NCBI RefSeq assembly: GCF_030408815.1
Contig: NZ_CP047355.1
Location: 1,302,001-1,366,000 of the forward strand
Reading direction: 5' to 3'
Length of the DNA: 64,000 nucleotides
Source: Corynebacterium freiburgense
GTDB lineage: Bacteria; Actinomycetota; Actinomycetes; Mycobacteriales; Mycobacteriaceae
The notes beneath the pieces were generated by a model. It worked only from the letters and a program-made list of their open reading frames with translations, ran no database searches and was not told the DNA's origin. This document shows, in pieces, positions 19,198-33,185 of this stretch. The translations under genes were made by a program, and so were the position numbers. How positions within the stretch are numbered: position 1 is the stretch's first letter; each line of letters opens with the position of its first letter.

Positions 19198-20235
19198 CTA
19201 GGCGTATTGCGCCAATCCGAGTTTGACAAAGTAATCAGAAGCAATGCGTTCATCAGCAAATACAATGTATAAGATTGCAATATCCTCGCCGTGATGATCA
19301 TATGCGGAAGTAATATATGTGCCTTCTTCATAAGGATATTCCTGCATAAGATGGAAATCGTGATCGGGAGCTGACTTAATATATTTCCACTTGGGATATT
19401 CGAAGTCCTCGGTCAGAATTCGAATTGCTTCTGGATCAGTAATTACACCTACAATATCAATTGTATCGGACGTAATTCCAGAAGGAACCGCGCAATCAAT
19501 TTCATAGAAGTTCTCGTCGAGTAAAAACGTATTCTGTTGGCACAATTCTAAAGTAATTTTTTGACCAATCTCCGGTGGAAAGAAATTCTGAACAGCGCGG
19601 CGGATTTCTTCTTCCTGGGCAATGGTCACTGGAGGTTCATTGGTAGTTGGATTTTGTGGTGGAATGGGTAAGGGATTTGGTTCTGGTGGTCTGCGTATTT
19701 CAGATTCGCCTATGGTGGTTGTTGTCTGGGAAGCCTCGGAATTTCTAGAACTGTGTTGGTAAAAAATAACCCAAAGTGCCAAAATAAACATTAAGCCAAC
19801 AATGCCTAAGAATCCGATAATAGCCAATGCGTACTTAGTGCCATTATGTGAAGGAACCGGATTCACAGGAGACATTTGAGCGTGTATTGGTGAAATATTC
19901 GGATTTGCATAATTCTGATTCTGAATAAAAGATGGTTGGTGCTGGTAGTGGACTTGGGTATGCCCGGGGATATTTGATGGAGCTGCTGGTTGATGAAATG
20001 CCCCATAGGGGTGGGGGTTCAAATTTTGGCCAGTGTTCGACGGTGGAGCACCATATGGAATATTATTTCCAAAATACTGCGGAGTATACAAAGGTATTGC
20101 GCGAGTTTCATCTTGTGGTTGTGGAACGTAACCGTTCTGCGGATTCGCTGGTGGAAATACTGTGGTGGGTGGGGCAGTATTTTCAGATTCAGTATTTTCT
20201 TGCGGGGAGTTTTCATGTGAACGCCAAGAGTTCAT
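19198..20235 (-). CDS. single-pass membrane protein with proline/asparagine-rich N-terminus, unknown function
   Basis: Not recognised. Protein of 345 aa: residues about 1-130 are low-complexity and rich in P, N, Q, Y and H; one hydrophobic helix follows (YALAIIGFLGIVGLMFILALWVIF, about 134-157); then a threonine/proline linker (PPEPNPLPIPPQNP) and a C-terminal domain of about 140 aa with two cysteines (LCQQ..., IDCAVPSG), presumably outside the membrane. The layout is that of many actinobacterial membrane proteins with a disordered cytoplasmic end and a secreted domain. It is monocistronic. AAGGAA lies 12 nt before the ATG. It is convergent with pheT. Confidence 0.7.
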   Translation of the reverse strand: MNSWRSHENSPQENTESENTAPPTTVFPPANPQNGYVPQPQDETRAIPLYTPQYFGNNIPYGAPPSNTGQNLNPHPYGAFHQPAAPSNIPGHTQVHYQHQPSFIQNQNYANPNISPIHAQMSPVNPVPSHNGTKYALAIIGFLGIVGLMFILALWVIFYQHSSRNSEASQTTTTIGESEIRRPPEPNPLPIPPQNPTTNEPPVTIAQEEEIRRAVQNFFPPEIGQKITLELCQQNTFLLDENFYEIDCAVPSGITSDTIDIVGVITDPEAIRILTEDFEYPKWKYIKSAPDHDFHLMQEYPYEEGTYITSAYDHHGEDIAILYIVFADERIASDYFVKLGLAQYA

Positions 20236-20641
20236 ACTATGTACGCTTTCCTTATTGTTGTATAGATAGCATCAGCGCATGTGGCTTTGGGTGATATCAT
20301 TTGCCAATGCTTTGCCAGAGACTTATAAGCTTCTAGTTCCTGTTCAATTTTGAATAAAACCCTATTACCGACTTGTAATCACTGTGCGATCGTCCTGATT
20401 TTGGTTTAGAATTTACCACTAGAATGCTCGATTTGTCTATCAGATTTGCGACCGCATCAAGTAGCTGAAATTTCCAATTTTAGGCACTGAGAGTAGCGTT
20501 AAATAAGAAGATGCAGTGAATAGAATTTGCAAAAAATATTAGAAACCCAAAATTAATGTGCAATTTAGATAAGTTTGCTTGCGTTTAGGTCGAGCGGCGG
20601 CAGTGTCGTATTCGTGACTAAAACTCGTTAGTATGGGCTAC
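20236..20641. other. gene-free divergent promoter region
   Basis: About 400 bp between two divergent genes, A/T-rich. I see no RNA gene, repeat or convincing open frame in it. The right edge holds the thiD promoter: TAGTAT at 20629-20634, exactly 7 nt before the ATG at 20642. Confidence 0.6.
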
Positions 20642-21460
20642 ATGATCGTTGCGAGACCCAGAATCCTTGCTATTGCTGGTACCGATCCGTCGGGAGGGGC
20701 CGGTATTCACGCTGATTTAAAATCGATCATGGCACTTGGAGGCTATGGAATGGGGGTGGTGACATCGATAGTTGCTCAAAACACTCATGGTGTCAGACAT
20801 GTCCATCCGTTGCCTCCCGATTGGATTCGGGAACAACTCGAAGTAGTAAGCGACGATATTGAAATTGACGCCGTAAAGATCGGCATGTTGGGAAATCTAG
20901 AAACGATACGTGTGGTTCGAGAATGGTTAAGCGGTATTCAAGTACCGGTCGTACTGGATCCAGTGATGGTCGCAACCTCCGGGCATTCATTATTAAGGGA
21001 GGATGCAGAATCGCAGCTCATTGAGTTTATCCATGAACTTGGTTCTGGTCATCGAGAAGTATTAATAACGCCGAATATTCCTGAGCTTGCTCGCTTGATA
21101 GATGGGGAAGTCGCCCAGACATCAGATTTGGCGGTTTTACAGGCAAAGCGAATAATTGACGGATCTTCCCTCGCGGTTCTTGTAAAAGGTGGTCACCTCT
21201 ACGGGGATACGGTACGGGATGTTGTAGTTAATAGGGATGGTGTATTTCCTTTTGAATCTCCACGAGTGAAAACCAGCTGTACTCATGGCACTGGTTGCTC
21301 TTTATCTTCGGCAATGGCAACCGCTTTTGTGAGAACAGGTCGTTGGGATGAAGCTTTGGCCTTAGTGAAACCATGGTTGCAGGCGGCGCTAGAAGGGGCC
21401 AGTGCACTCCATGTTGGCACCGGAAACGGCCCGATCGATCATGGTGCGGGTATTAGCTAG
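20642..21460 (+). CDS. thiD: hydroxymethylpyrimidine/phosphomethylpyrimidine kinase
   Basis: ThiD phosphorylates HMP to HMP-P and HMP-PP for thiamine synthesis. The 272-aa ribokinase-fold protein has the N-terminal signature ILAIAGTDPSGGAGIHADLKS, the VVLDPVMVATSGHSLL segment, the anion-hole motif TSCTHGTGCSLSSAMA with the catalytic aspartate replaced by the usual ThiD GTGC cysteine arrangement, and the family ending GTGNGPIDH. The start at 20642 is chosen because the upstream hexamer TAGTAT is 7 nt away, leaving the alternative ATG at 20633 inside the promoter. No other thi gene and no TPP riboswitch is seen nearby, so it may serve salvage. Its 3' end overlaps the convergent TetR gene by 8 bp. 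Confidence 0.95.
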   Translation: MIVARPRILAIAGTDPSGGAGIHADLKSIMALGGYGMGVVTSIVAQNTHGVRHVHPLPPDWIREQLEVVSDDIEIDAVKIGMLGNLETIRVVREWLSGIQVPVVLDPVMVATSGHSLLREDAESQLIEFIHELGSGHREVLITPNIPELARLIDGEVAQTSDLAVLQAKRIIDGSSLAVLVKGGHLYGDTVRDVVVNRDGVFPFESPRVKTSCTHGTGCSLSSAMATAFVRTGRWDEALALVKPWLQAALEGASALHVGTGNGPIDHGAGIS

Positions 21461-22037
21461 TAGCGTTTGCTTGGAGCACTTCGATATTGGTAGCTAATAT
21501 GCTGAGGATAAAACGTTTTATCTGCTTATGATCCATCGCTTCGCCAAGTATCGCTGAGCGATACAGCAACCCGCCGATCAGGGCGTCGGTAAGGTCTTCG
21601 GCCTGTGCATCTGAAATACTGGCGCTTTGAATGGTGCTAATAATCTGGTTTCTGATCGGATTGACAATTGATTCACGGTAAATTCTTTTGAGTTGGGCGT
21701 CATTGTGACGGTGAATGTCTAACCCAATAGCAACCAAAGTTGCGTTATCGCCGCTAAATAAATCCGCAAATGTATTGATAACGTGATCGATATCTGTAAC
21801 AAGATCACCTCGAATGCTAACCTCCCGGCTTCCTAAGGCTTCATCTAAAGCCGCAACGGCAAGGTGCGCCAACGTTGGCCAGCGTCGGTAAATTGTCGTC
21901 TTTGCTATGCCGCTTTGATGAGCTATTTCATCGATGCGGAGGCCGGAATATCCATGCTCTTGTAAGAGTTTTAAAGTTGTTTGTAGAATCCGCGTATTCA
22001 TCGTTATGTCCCGCGGTCTGCCGAGATTCTGTGTCAT
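21453..22037 (-). CDS. TetR-family transcriptional regulator
   Basis: Protein of 194 aa with an N-terminal helix-turn-helix: TLKLLQEHGYSGLRIDEIAHQSGIAKTTIYRRWPTLAHL, the classical TetR signature, and a divergent C-terminal ligand domain. Such proteins are usually repressors released by a small molecule. Its own promoter is visible: TAGAAT 7 nt before the ATG (leaderless), with an inverted repeat TTACG-N8-CGTAA (22059-22076) over the -35 region, which suggests autorepression. The target genes are unknown; no divergent partner gene lies in the 700 bp upstream. Confidence 0.9.
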   Translation of the reverse strand: MTQNLGRPRDITMNTRILQTTLKLLQEHGYSGLRIDEIAHQSGIAKTTIYRRWPTLAHLAVAALDEALGSREVSIRGDLVTDIDHVINTFADLFSGDNATLVAIGLDIHRHNDAQLKRIYRESIVNPIRNQIISTIQSASISDAQAEDLTDALIGGLLYRSAILGEAMDHKQIKRFILSILATNIEVLQANATS

Positions 22038-22044
22038 AGGTTAC

Positions 22045-22076
22045 ATTCTAAGGATCCATTACGCTACTGTCCGTAA
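22045..22076 (-). promoter_or_regulatory. tetR promoter with candidate operator
   Basis: On the minus strand a -10 hexamer TAGAAT (22045-22050) lies 7 nt before the ATG at 22037. An inverted repeat TTACG-N8-CGTAA (22059-22076) covers the expected -35 position, the usual place for a TetR-type autoregulatory operator. Confidence 0.55.
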
Positions 22077-22079
22077 CGC

Positions 22080-22500
22080 AAAATATTTGAGCTATGCTAG
22101 CTGGTCCCACTGGTAGTGGCCGCTAGTTGATGGTGGGAGCCTTATATGGTTGGCGGACGTACGGTGGGGTTGTGTTCTTCGACTAGATTTTAAAGAACCA
22201 TTGTTGCTAGCGGGGGTGTTGGGTCTTGTGGGGTTGTGGTGTTCCAGATTTCGGTGGTCGGGGGTGGGTTTTGTACGTCTGGTGACCTGGGATTTGGTTA
22301 GGGTTGGGTGGGAGGAGCTTGGTCTGGTTGGGCGCTGGCCGAGAGGTGCTTGGTCTGGTTGGCTGCTTGCCGGTCTTTTTTGGGCGCTGGTTGGGCGTGT
22401 TGTCACAGATTCCATTTTTTCGGCTGTTTTTCAGGCGATTTTATGGAATCTGCGACAGTAGGGATGAAAACATCACTAGTTCAATAGGGTTAGCCTATCA
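22080..22500. other. G/T-rich gene-free region with a long inverted repeat
   Basis: No convincing gene. The plus strand is strongly G/T-rich from about 22190 to 22400, with a 15-bp direct repeat GCTTGGTCTGGTTGG at 22317 and 22348. It ends in an inverted repeat TGTCACAGATTCCAT (22401-22415) / ATGGAATCTGCGACA (22443-22457), 14 of 15 matching, around a T-rich loop. A 103-codon frame in this stretch looks like composition, not protein. Confidence 0.6.
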
Positions 22501-22674
22501 AACACGCCAGAAACCAGCCAAACCACTGGAAAACCAGCCCACACCCCAGGAGAAACTAGCTTGAACACGCCGAAAAGTCGCCCATATTCTCCGGAAAAGC
22601 AACCCTGACGCCTGGAAACCAAGCCCAGACTCATTGCCGGAAACTTCCCGTCCATTCACTCCGGTATTGCGGCC
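22501..22674. repeat. degenerate 19-25 bp tandem repeats, A/C-rich
   Basis: About eight imperfect units follow each other, with a core like CNCCNGGAAANCAGCC: units begin near 22501, 22520, 22540, 22561, 22583, 22605, 22626 and 22651. Spacing varies between 19 and 25 bp and identity is partial. On the minus strand they read G/T-rich and resemble the G/T-rich stretch before them (compare GGCGCTGGTTGGGCGTGTT near 22382 with the complement of 22501-22519). It is not a CRISPR: there are no distinct spacers. Confidence 0.5.
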
Positions 22675-22741
22675 AAAAGCATCGAGCCACAACGACTCTA
22701 ATCTTTAAGCAAGTTTAGAGTTTGTAACCTCAATGAAAAAA

Positions 22742-22777
22742 TGCATAACTTGCATGATTGTGCATAAATGTTATGCT
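22742..22777 (+). promoter_or_regulatory. argC promoter with candidate ArgR boxes
   Basis: TGCAT occurs at 22742, 22751 and 22761, about one helical turn apart; TGCATGATTGTGCA (22751-22764) resembles an ARG box. The -35 TTGCAT (22750-22755) and -10 TATGCT (22772-22777) are 16 bp apart and lie within the same stretch; the -10 is 7 nt before the argC ATG. ArgR bound here would block RNA polymerase at the head of the arginine cluster, whose sixth gene is argR itself. Confidence 0.55.
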
Positions 22778-22784
22778 TCTCGGC

Positions 22785-23828
22785 ATGACTCTTAAAGTAG
22801 CTGTTGCCGGAGCCAGCGGATATGCCGGTGGTGAGATTTTGCGTTTATTACTCTCGCATCCTGCGTATATTTCGGGCGACCTTGAAATTGGTGCGCTTAC
22901 GGGAGCATCGACAGCTGGGGTATCTGTTGCCGAACTTATGCCGCACTTGCCGGAGTTGGCCAACCGCATTATTGAACCCACCAATGCGGAAACATTGTCA
23001 GGGCATGATGTTGTGTTCCTTGGCTTGCCGCATGGGTATTCGGCAGAGATCTCGCAGCAATTGCATGATGATGTGCTCGTGATCGACTGCGCAGCAGACT
23101 TTAGGCTCCGCCAGGAAGAAGATTGGGAGAAATACTACGGTTCGCAATATGCAGGTTCATGGCCATACGGGATACCGGAAATGCCGGGGCATAGACAACA
23201 GATACAAAATGCGCGCCGAATTGCTGCACCTGGTTGTTTCCCCACCGGTGCAACATTGGCTTTATTACCTGCAATTTGCCACGAATTAATCATTCCTGAT
23301 ATCGCATTAGTTTCGATTACTGGCGTATCTGGAGCTGGTAAAAAAGCAAGCGTGGCAATGTTGGGCGCGGAAACTATTGGATCTGCGAAAGCATACAATA
23401 CGGGTGGAAAACATCGTCATGTTCCGGAGATAATTCAAAACCTGTCTGAGTATACGACCGAAACTGTAAAGGTGAGTTTTACACCGGTACTGGCTCCCAT
23501 GACGCGTGGAATTCTTACGACTGCTACTGCGCCGGTTCGTGTTGGAGTAACTGAACAACAAGTTCGCCAAGCGTATACAGAATTTTTTGCAAACGAACCA
23601 TTTGTGCAGCTTCTTGCCACTGGACTGCAACCACAAACTCAACACATTATTGGGTCAAATATGTGCCAGATACAAGTAGAAATTGATGAGAACGCCGGAA
23701 AACTATTGATGACCAGCGTAATCGATAATCTCACTAAAGGCACTGCTGGTGGTGCAATTCAATGTATGAATATCGCTCTTGGGTATCCAGAGACTGCTGG
23801 ATTGCCACAAACCGGTTTGGCACCCTAA
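22785..23828 (+). CDS. argC: N-acetyl-gamma-glutamyl-phosphate reductase
   Basis: Third step of arginine synthesis: NADPH-dependent reduction of N-acetylglutamyl phosphate to the semialdehyde. The 347-aa chain has the N-terminal nucleotide-binding motif [18 protein letters not shown], the active-site cysteine in [13 protein letters not shown], and the family segment [11 protein letters not shown]. The start at 22785 fits a leaderless transcript from TATGCT; an upstream start at 22758 would lie within the promoter. It heads argCJBDFRGH and carries the candidate ArgR operator. Confidence 0.97.
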   Translation: MTLKVAVAGASGYAGGEILRLLLSHPAYISGDLEIGALTGASTAGVSVAELMPHLPELANRIIEPTNAETLSGHDVVFLGLPHGYSAEISQQLHDDVLVIDCAADFRLRQEEDWEKYYGSQYAGSWPYGIPEMPGHRQQIQNARRIAAPGCFPTGATLALLPAICHELIIPDIALVSITGVSGAGKKASVAMLGAETIGSAKAYNTGGKHRHVPEIIQNLSEYTTETVKVSFTPVLAPMTRGILTTATAPVRVGVTEQQVRQAYTEFFANEPFVQLLATGLQPQTQHIIGSNMCQIQVEIDENAGKLLMTSVIDNLTKGTAGGAIQCMNIALGYPETAGLPQTGLAP

Positions 23829-23874
23829 TTGATTGCTGTGAGTTCTTTTTCTTTTACCGCATTGAGGAGCTTTT

Positions 23875-25035
23875 ATGAGTAGCGTCGGTATCACCGCCCC
23901 GGCTGGATTTACTGCAGCGGGATTGACTGCTGGAATTAAAGCATCTGGCCGTCCTGATATGGCTTTAGTAAAAAACAATGGCCCCTTGTACCACGCGGCT
24001 GGTGTGTTTACGCGCAACCGTGTCGTAGCATCGCCGGTAAAGATTACAAAAAATGCCGTAGCGAACGGGCAACTACAAGCCGTTGTTTTTAATTCTGGCA
24101 ATGCGAATGCATGCAATGGATCGCAAGGGGATGCGGATGCACAACAGATGGTTGAGCAAACCGCGGCAGCTCTTAAGGTCCCAGCAGAAGACATTGCGGT
24201 GTGCTCTACCGGAATTATTGGGGAACGAATGCCAATGCCAACAATCCAAAATGGAATAGCAATGTTGGCTGAGCAGCTTGGAGATAACGGCAAAGCTGCA
24301 GCTACGGCGATTATGACCACCGATACTGTAAGCAAAGAAACACTAGTTCAGGGTGATGGTTGGGTTGTCGGTGGCATGGGTAAAGGTGCCGGAATGATGG
24401 CGCCTTCACTAGCAACAATGCTTGTCTGTCTTACGACGGATGCGGCAGTGACAGCTGAAATGGCAGATCAAGCGCTACGTGCTGCCACCGCCGAAACATT
24501 CGATCTTCTTGATATCGATGGATCAACTTCTACAAATGACACGGTCCTGTTGTTAGTATCGGGTGCTTCTGGAATTACTCCCACAGAAGAAGAGTTTAAA
24601 GAAGCAGTCCGAATTGCTTGCCATGATTTAGCGCAACAAATGCAGGCAGATGCTGAGGGCGTGACCAAACGCGTTGCAATTACTGTTCGTGGTACAACAA
24701 ATAACGAAATGGCAATTGCTGCTGCTCGGACAATCGGTCGAGACAATCTATTTAAATGTGCGATGTTTGGTTCGGACCCAAACTGGGGCCGCGTACTTGC
24801 GGCGGTGGGAATGGCCGATGCTGATATGGATCCAGAAAATATTAGTGTGTTTTTTAATGGTGAGGCCGTATGTCTTCATTCGGCAGGTGCGCCAGGTGCA
24901 AGGGAAGTAGATCTTTCTGGGGAACATATCGAGGTGCTTGTCGATCTAGGGCTTAAAGGCCAAGGCATAGCAACTGTGCGAACCACTGATCTTTCTCACT
25001 CGTATGTTGAAATTAATTCGGCGTATACAACATAA
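23875..25035 (+). CDS. argJ: bifunctional ornithine acetyltransferase / N-acetylglutamate synthase
   Basis: ArgJ recycles the acetyl group from N-acetylornithine to glutamate (cyclic pathway). The 386-aa precursor holds the autocleavage site in [14 protein letters not shown], where the threonine becomes the N-terminus of the beta chain, plus the [12 protein letters not shown] motif and the ending VEINSAYTT. The start follows GAGGAGC. It replaces separate ArgA and ArgE enzymes, and neither is seen here. It lies 46 bp after argC and 12 bp before argB. Confidence 0.97.
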   Translation: MSSVGITAPAGFTAAGLTAGIKASGRPDMALVKNNGPLYHAAGVFTRNRVVASPVKITKNAVANGQLQAVVFNSGNANACNGSQGDADAQQMVEQTAAALKVPAEDIAVCSTGIIGERMPMPTIQNGIAMLAEQLGDNGKAAATAIMTTDTVSKETLVQGDGWVVGGMGKGAGMMAPSLATMLVCLTTDAAVTAEMADQALRAATAETFDLLDIDGSTSTNDTVLLLVSGASGITPTEEEFKEAVRIACHDLAQQMQADAEGVTKRVAITVRGTTNNEMAIAAARTIGRDNLFKCAMFGSDPNWGRVLAAVGMADADMDPENISVFFNGEAVCLHSAGAPGAREVDLSGEHIEVLVDLGLKGQGIATVRTTDLSHSYVEINSAYTT

Positions 25036-25047
25036 AGGCGTGAATCT

Positions 25048-25991
25048 ATGACTAATATTCTTCAAGGAATTAACCCTGAAATTCGGGCTCATGTGCTTGC
25101 AGAAGCACTGCCTTGGTTGCAATATTTTCGTAATAAAATAGTTGTAGTGAAATATGGTGGAAACGCCATGACCGATGAGCGCCTAAAAGCCGCATTTGCT
25201 GCGGATATGGTATTTCTTCGGACTGTTGGAGCAAAACCGGTTGTAGTTCATGGTGGTGGACCGCAAATTTCAGCGATGCTGAATCGCCTGGGATTAGAGG
25301 GAGAATTTCGCGGTGGTTTCCGGGTTACAACCCCCGAAGTTATGGATATTGTCCGTATGGTCCTTTTCGGTCAAGTTGGGCGCGATCTGGTTGGACTAAT
25401 TAACTCACATGGTCCCTATGCGGTAGGGACCTCAGGGGAAGACGCCGGGCTTTTTACTGCCACAAAACGATTTGTCACCATTAATGGTGAGCCAACGGAT
25501 ATTGGGTTGGTTGGTGATATTACTGAAGTCAATCCATCTGCGCTTATGGATATTATTGATGCTGGCCGAATTCCGGTGGTATCGACGATTGCCCCAGGTA
25601 TTGACGGCCAGGTGTATAACGTCAACGCTGATACTGCGGCCGGAGCGTTGGCGGAAGCATTGGGGGCAGAGCGCCTTGTTATGTTGACCAATGTGGAAGG
25701 TTTATATACGGATTGGCCGGATAGATCGTCTTTGGTTTCGCTCATTAAAGTTGGCGAATTGGAATCTATGCTTTCCACACTTGATACTGGAATGATCCCG
25801 AAAATGGAAGCATGTGTACACGCTGTGCGTGGTGGTTTATCTGCCGCACATGTTATTGATGGGCGGGTAGCGCATTCTGTGTTACTGGAGCTTTTGACCG
25901 AAGGTGGCATTGGCACAATGGTATTGCCAGATAATTTTCACCGCTCGAATTATCCAGATGAGACCGTATTTCGGAAGGATGTGTCTGGATA

Positions 25992-25992
<1 letters not shown>
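25048..25992 (+). CDS. argB: acetylglutamate kinase
   Basis: Second step of arginine synthesis, phosphorylating N-acetylglutamate; usually the arginine-feedback point in organisms with the cyclic pathway. The 314-aa amino-acid-kinase fold shows [22 protein letters not shown] and [15 protein letters not shown]. The N-terminal helix (about 1-25) before the kinase core is the element that in arginine-sensitive enzymes mediates hexamer formation, so feedback inhibition is likely. Its stop overlaps the argD start at one base. Confidence 0.97.
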
Positions 25993-28159
<2,167 letters not shown>

Positions 28160-28162
28160 ACA

Positions 28163-28681
28163 ATGGTAAAAGATTCTTTGCACGCAAATCCTGAAGGTAA
28201 TTCGTTAGTCCAGCCTGTAAGCCGGACTGCACGTCAAGCTCGAATCCTTGAAATCCTTTCCCAGTATCGTGTTTCAAGCCAAGTGCAATTGTCGGAATTA
28301 CTTCTTGATGATGGCATTGATATCACTCAAGCAACGTTATCCCGCGATCTTGATGAACTCGGTGCAAAAAAAGTTCGCCCAGAATCTGGGCGCGCATATT
28401 ATGCGGTTGGAAATGTTGAAACAGCATTAATGGAAACACTTCGGGGACCGAGAGAAAAGCTCCGGAGAATGCTTGATGATCTTGTAGTAAGTGTAGATTC
28501 TTCAGCAAATATTGCGGTCCTACGTACTCCACCTGGTGCTGCACAGTATTTGGCAAGTTTTATTGATCGAGTCCAATTGCCGGAAGTTGTGGGAACAATC
28601 GCTGGAGACGATACAATTTTCGTGCTTGCACGCGATCCATTAAATGGTGCAGAACTCGCAGAAATGTTCCAACGCCGGTAG
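28163..28681 (+). CDS. argR: arginine repressor
   Basis: ArgR of 172 aa. The N-terminal winged helix ([41 protein letters not shown]) binds ARG boxes and the C-terminal domain ([23 protein letters not shown]) binds arginine and forms hexamers. It sits inside the operon it probably controls, so repression would be autogenous; candidate boxes precede argC. AAGG lies 14 nt before the ATG. The gap to argG contains a short palindrome and probably another promoter. Confidence 0.96.
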   Translation: MVKDSLHANPEGNSLVQPVSRTARQARILEILSQYRVSSQVQLSELLLDDGIDITQATLSRDLDELGAKKVRPESGRAYYAVGNVETALMETLRGPREKLRRMLDDLVVSVDSSANIAVLRTPPGAAQYLASFIDRVQLPEVVGTIAGDDTIFVLARDPLNGAELAEMFQRR

Positions 28682-28698
28682 TGGGGCGTCCATAAAAC

Positions 28699-28713
28699 GC
28701 GCCCTTTGGGCGC
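28699..28713 (+). terminator. small hairpin between argR and argG
   Basis: Perfect palindrome GCGCCC-TTT-GGGCGC directly after argR, with an alternative pairing GGGGCG (28683-28688) / CGCGCCC just before it. No T-tract follows, so it may be a partial terminator or mRNA processing element rather than a full stop. The remaining 60 bp to argG hold its ribosome site AAGGAG. Confidence 0.4.
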
Positions 28714-28775
28714 TACGCTAAGCTCATACTATTCAACCTAAGAATAAAAAACCTGTTCGCAAGGAGAACCTTTTT

Positions 28776-31408
<2,633 letters not shown>

Positions 31409-31423
31409 CGGTAAAGCATAGAG

Positions 31424-31457
31424 CAGCGAGTGCGAAGTTTTCGTATTCGCTGTTTTC
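31424..31457 (+). terminator. terminator of the arginine cluster
   Basis: Eleven-bp stem CAGCGAGTGCG (31424-31434) / CGTATTCGCTG (31442-31452), two G-U pairs, 7-nt loop, followed by TTTTC. It lies 15 bp after argH. Confidence 0.8.
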
Positions 31458-31523
31458 GCTATTTTCTGGGAAACACAGAGGTCCTGGAAACCTTGAAAAT
31501 ATCAAGGGCTACAATACTTTCTT

Positions 31524-31700
31524 ATGAGTATCGATCCCCAATTGTTGGAAGTGCTGGCATGCCCGAAAGATAAAGGGCCTTTGCGATATTTGGAGGCTGA
31601 GCAATTGCTAGTCAATGATCGCCTTGGAATTGCGTACCGCATTGAAGACGGCATTCCAGTGATGCTCATTGATGAAGCAATTACTTGGCCGAAATCCTAA
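31524..31700 (+). CDS. Trm112 family protein
   Basis: Small protein of 58 aa: MSIDPQLLEVLACPKDKG, then LRYLEAEQLLV and RIEDGIPVMLIDEA. This is the Trm112 (UPF0434) fold. The CPxD/CPKDKG motif is present but the second zinc cysteine pair is not, as in many bacterial members. In eukaryotes and archaea Trm112 activates methyltransferases; the bacterial role is open. The start looks leaderless, with TACAAT 8 nt upstream (31510-31515). tyrS follows 39 bp later. Confidence 0.88.
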   Translation: MSIDPQLLEVLACPKDKGPLRYLEAEQLLVNDRLGIAYRIEDGIPVMLIDEAITWPKS

Positions 31701-31739
31701 TTTCCCAGCACTATTACGACATATGAAACAAGGATCGTT

Positions 31740-32996
31740 ATGAATATTATTGACGAGCTGACTTGGCGCGGCTTAATTAATCAGTCCACTGATTTGGATT
31801 CCCTGCGGGAAGCAACCCAAAAACCAATTACGCTGTATTGTGGATTTGACCCAACCGGTGCCTCACTGCATGCAGGGCATTTGGTTCCGCTTATTATGCT
31901 AAAGCGCTTTCAAGATGCGGGGCATCGCACTATTACTTTGGCCGGTGGGGCTACTGGAATGATTGGGGACCCGCGTGATGTCGGTGAGCGCAGTATGCTT
32001 ACGGAAGCGGAAATTTCCAATAATGTTAGTGCGATAAAGGGACAAATTCGTCGGTTTATTGATTATTCCGATGGGCGTGCCATTATGGTGAATAATGCCG
32101 ACTGGATCGGCAATATGAATGTTATTGAGTTTTTGCGTGATATTGGTAAAAATTTCTCGCTTAACACAATGCTGGACAGAGATACCGTAAAACGTCGTTT
32201 AGAAAGTGATGGTATTTCATACACCGAGTTTTCATATATGCTTCTGCAGGCATTTGATTCGGTGCATTTGCGGCGCGAATATGATTGCGTTTTGCAAATT
32301 GGTGGTGGTGATCAATGGGGCAATATTGTTTCTGGTGTTGATCTCAATCGCCGTATGGACCAAGCAAAAACTCATGCGTTGACGGTGCCGTTAGTCACTG
32401 ATGCTGATGGCCAAAAGTTTGGAAAATCTACCGGCGGTGGAAAACTTTGGTTGGACCCTGAACTCACTAGCCCATACTCCTGGTACCAATACTTCATTAA
32501 TGCCGGTGATGCTGTAGTTATTGATTACTTGCGCTGGTTTACCTTCCTCACCCAAGACGAAATTGCTGAATATGAAGTTGCCGTTGCTGAACGCCCTCAC
32601 CAACGGGAAGCACAACGACGTTTGGCTCGTGAGCTAACTACTTTGGTTCATGGCGCAGACGCTACCGAAGCTGTGGAACTCGCGGCTCAAGCATTATTTG
32701 GCCGTGCTGAACTTCACGATCTAGACGAAGAAACCCTTCAGGGTGCGCTTTCCGAAACCACGATTGCAGATATTGCAGCCGATCAACCGCGCACGATTGT
32801 TGATCTATTTGTTGCTGCTGGGCTCGCTGATTCTCGCGGAGCTGCTCGCCGTTCCATTAAAGAGGGCGGCGTGTATGTAAATAATGTGCGAATCCAATCT
32901 GATGATTGGCAACCCGCAGCTGAAGATTTACTACATGGTAAGTGGTTAGTTCTTCGGCGCGGTAAAAAGAATTTTGCGGGTGCGCTTATCCGCTAA
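31740..32996 (+). CDS. tyrS: tyrosyl-tRNA synthetase
   Basis: Class I synthetase of 418 aa charging tRNA-Tyr. The HIGH-type motif is HAGHLVPL and the KMSKS-type motif is [21 protein letters not shown] is the family tyrosine-site segment. The C-terminal part (about 350-410) is an S4-like RNA-binding domain ([21 protein letters not shown]). The start follows CAAGGATCG. It is just upstream of the rRNA operon, an order also known in C. glutamicum. Confidence 0.98.
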   Translation: MNIIDELTWRGLINQSTDLDSLREATQKPITLYCGFDPTGASLHAGHLVPLIMLKRFQDAGHRTITLAGGATGMIGDPRDVGERSMLTEAEISNNVSAIKGQIRRFIDYSDGRAIMVNNADWIGNMNVIEFLRDIGKNFSLNTMLDRDTVKRRLESDGISYTEFSYMLLQAFDSVHLRREYDCVLQIGGGDQWGNIVSGVDLNRRMDQAKTHALTVPLVTDADGQKFGKSTGGGKLWLDPELTSPYSWYQYFINAGDAVVIDYLRWFTFLTQDEIAEYEVAVAERPHQREAQRRLARELTTLVHGADATEAVELAAQALFGRAELHDLDEETLQGALSETTIADIAADQPRTIVDLFVAAGLADSRGAARRSIKEGGVYVNNVRIQSDDWQPAAEDLLHGKWLVLRRGKKNFAGALIR

Positions 32997-33012
32997 CAAG
33001 TTGCTTTTCGAC

Positions 33013-33064
33013 GACCCCCTCTGTTGCGCATTATATGCACTTTGCGCAATGGAGAGGGTTTCTT
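33013..33064 (+). terminator. terminator of tyrS
   Basis: Hairpin with outer stem ACCCCCTCT/GGAGAGGGT and inner TTGCGCA/TGCGCAA, followed by TTTCTT. It isolates tyrS from the rRNA promoter. Confidence 0.8.
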
Positions 33065-33156
33065 ACATTTCAGTAGAAAATGCTGATCTAGCTCTAGGTT
33101 TGTAAAATTTTAAGCTTGCGTGTAACCTTGTGTGAGTCGCCGCGATAACAACGTGG

Positions 33157-33185
33157 TTGACTTCTTAAGGCGAAAGCCCTAAGAT
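33157..33185 (+). promoter_or_regulatory. rRNA operon promoter
   Basis: TTGACT (33157-33162), a 17-bp spacer, then TAAGAT (33180-33185): close to the vegetative sigma consensus and the best promoter by eye in the window. It lies about 320 bp before 16S. Confidence 0.75.

Noticed and set aside
22150..22461. 103-codon plus-strand frame in the tetR-argC gap
   Set aside because: It follows the G/T-rich composition, has repeated tryptophan/glycine/leucine stretches, no ribosome site, and crosses the direct repeat and the inverted repeat.
22501..22674. CRISPR array
   Set aside because: Units are only 19-25 bp, degenerate and contiguous, with no spacers and no cas genes nearby.
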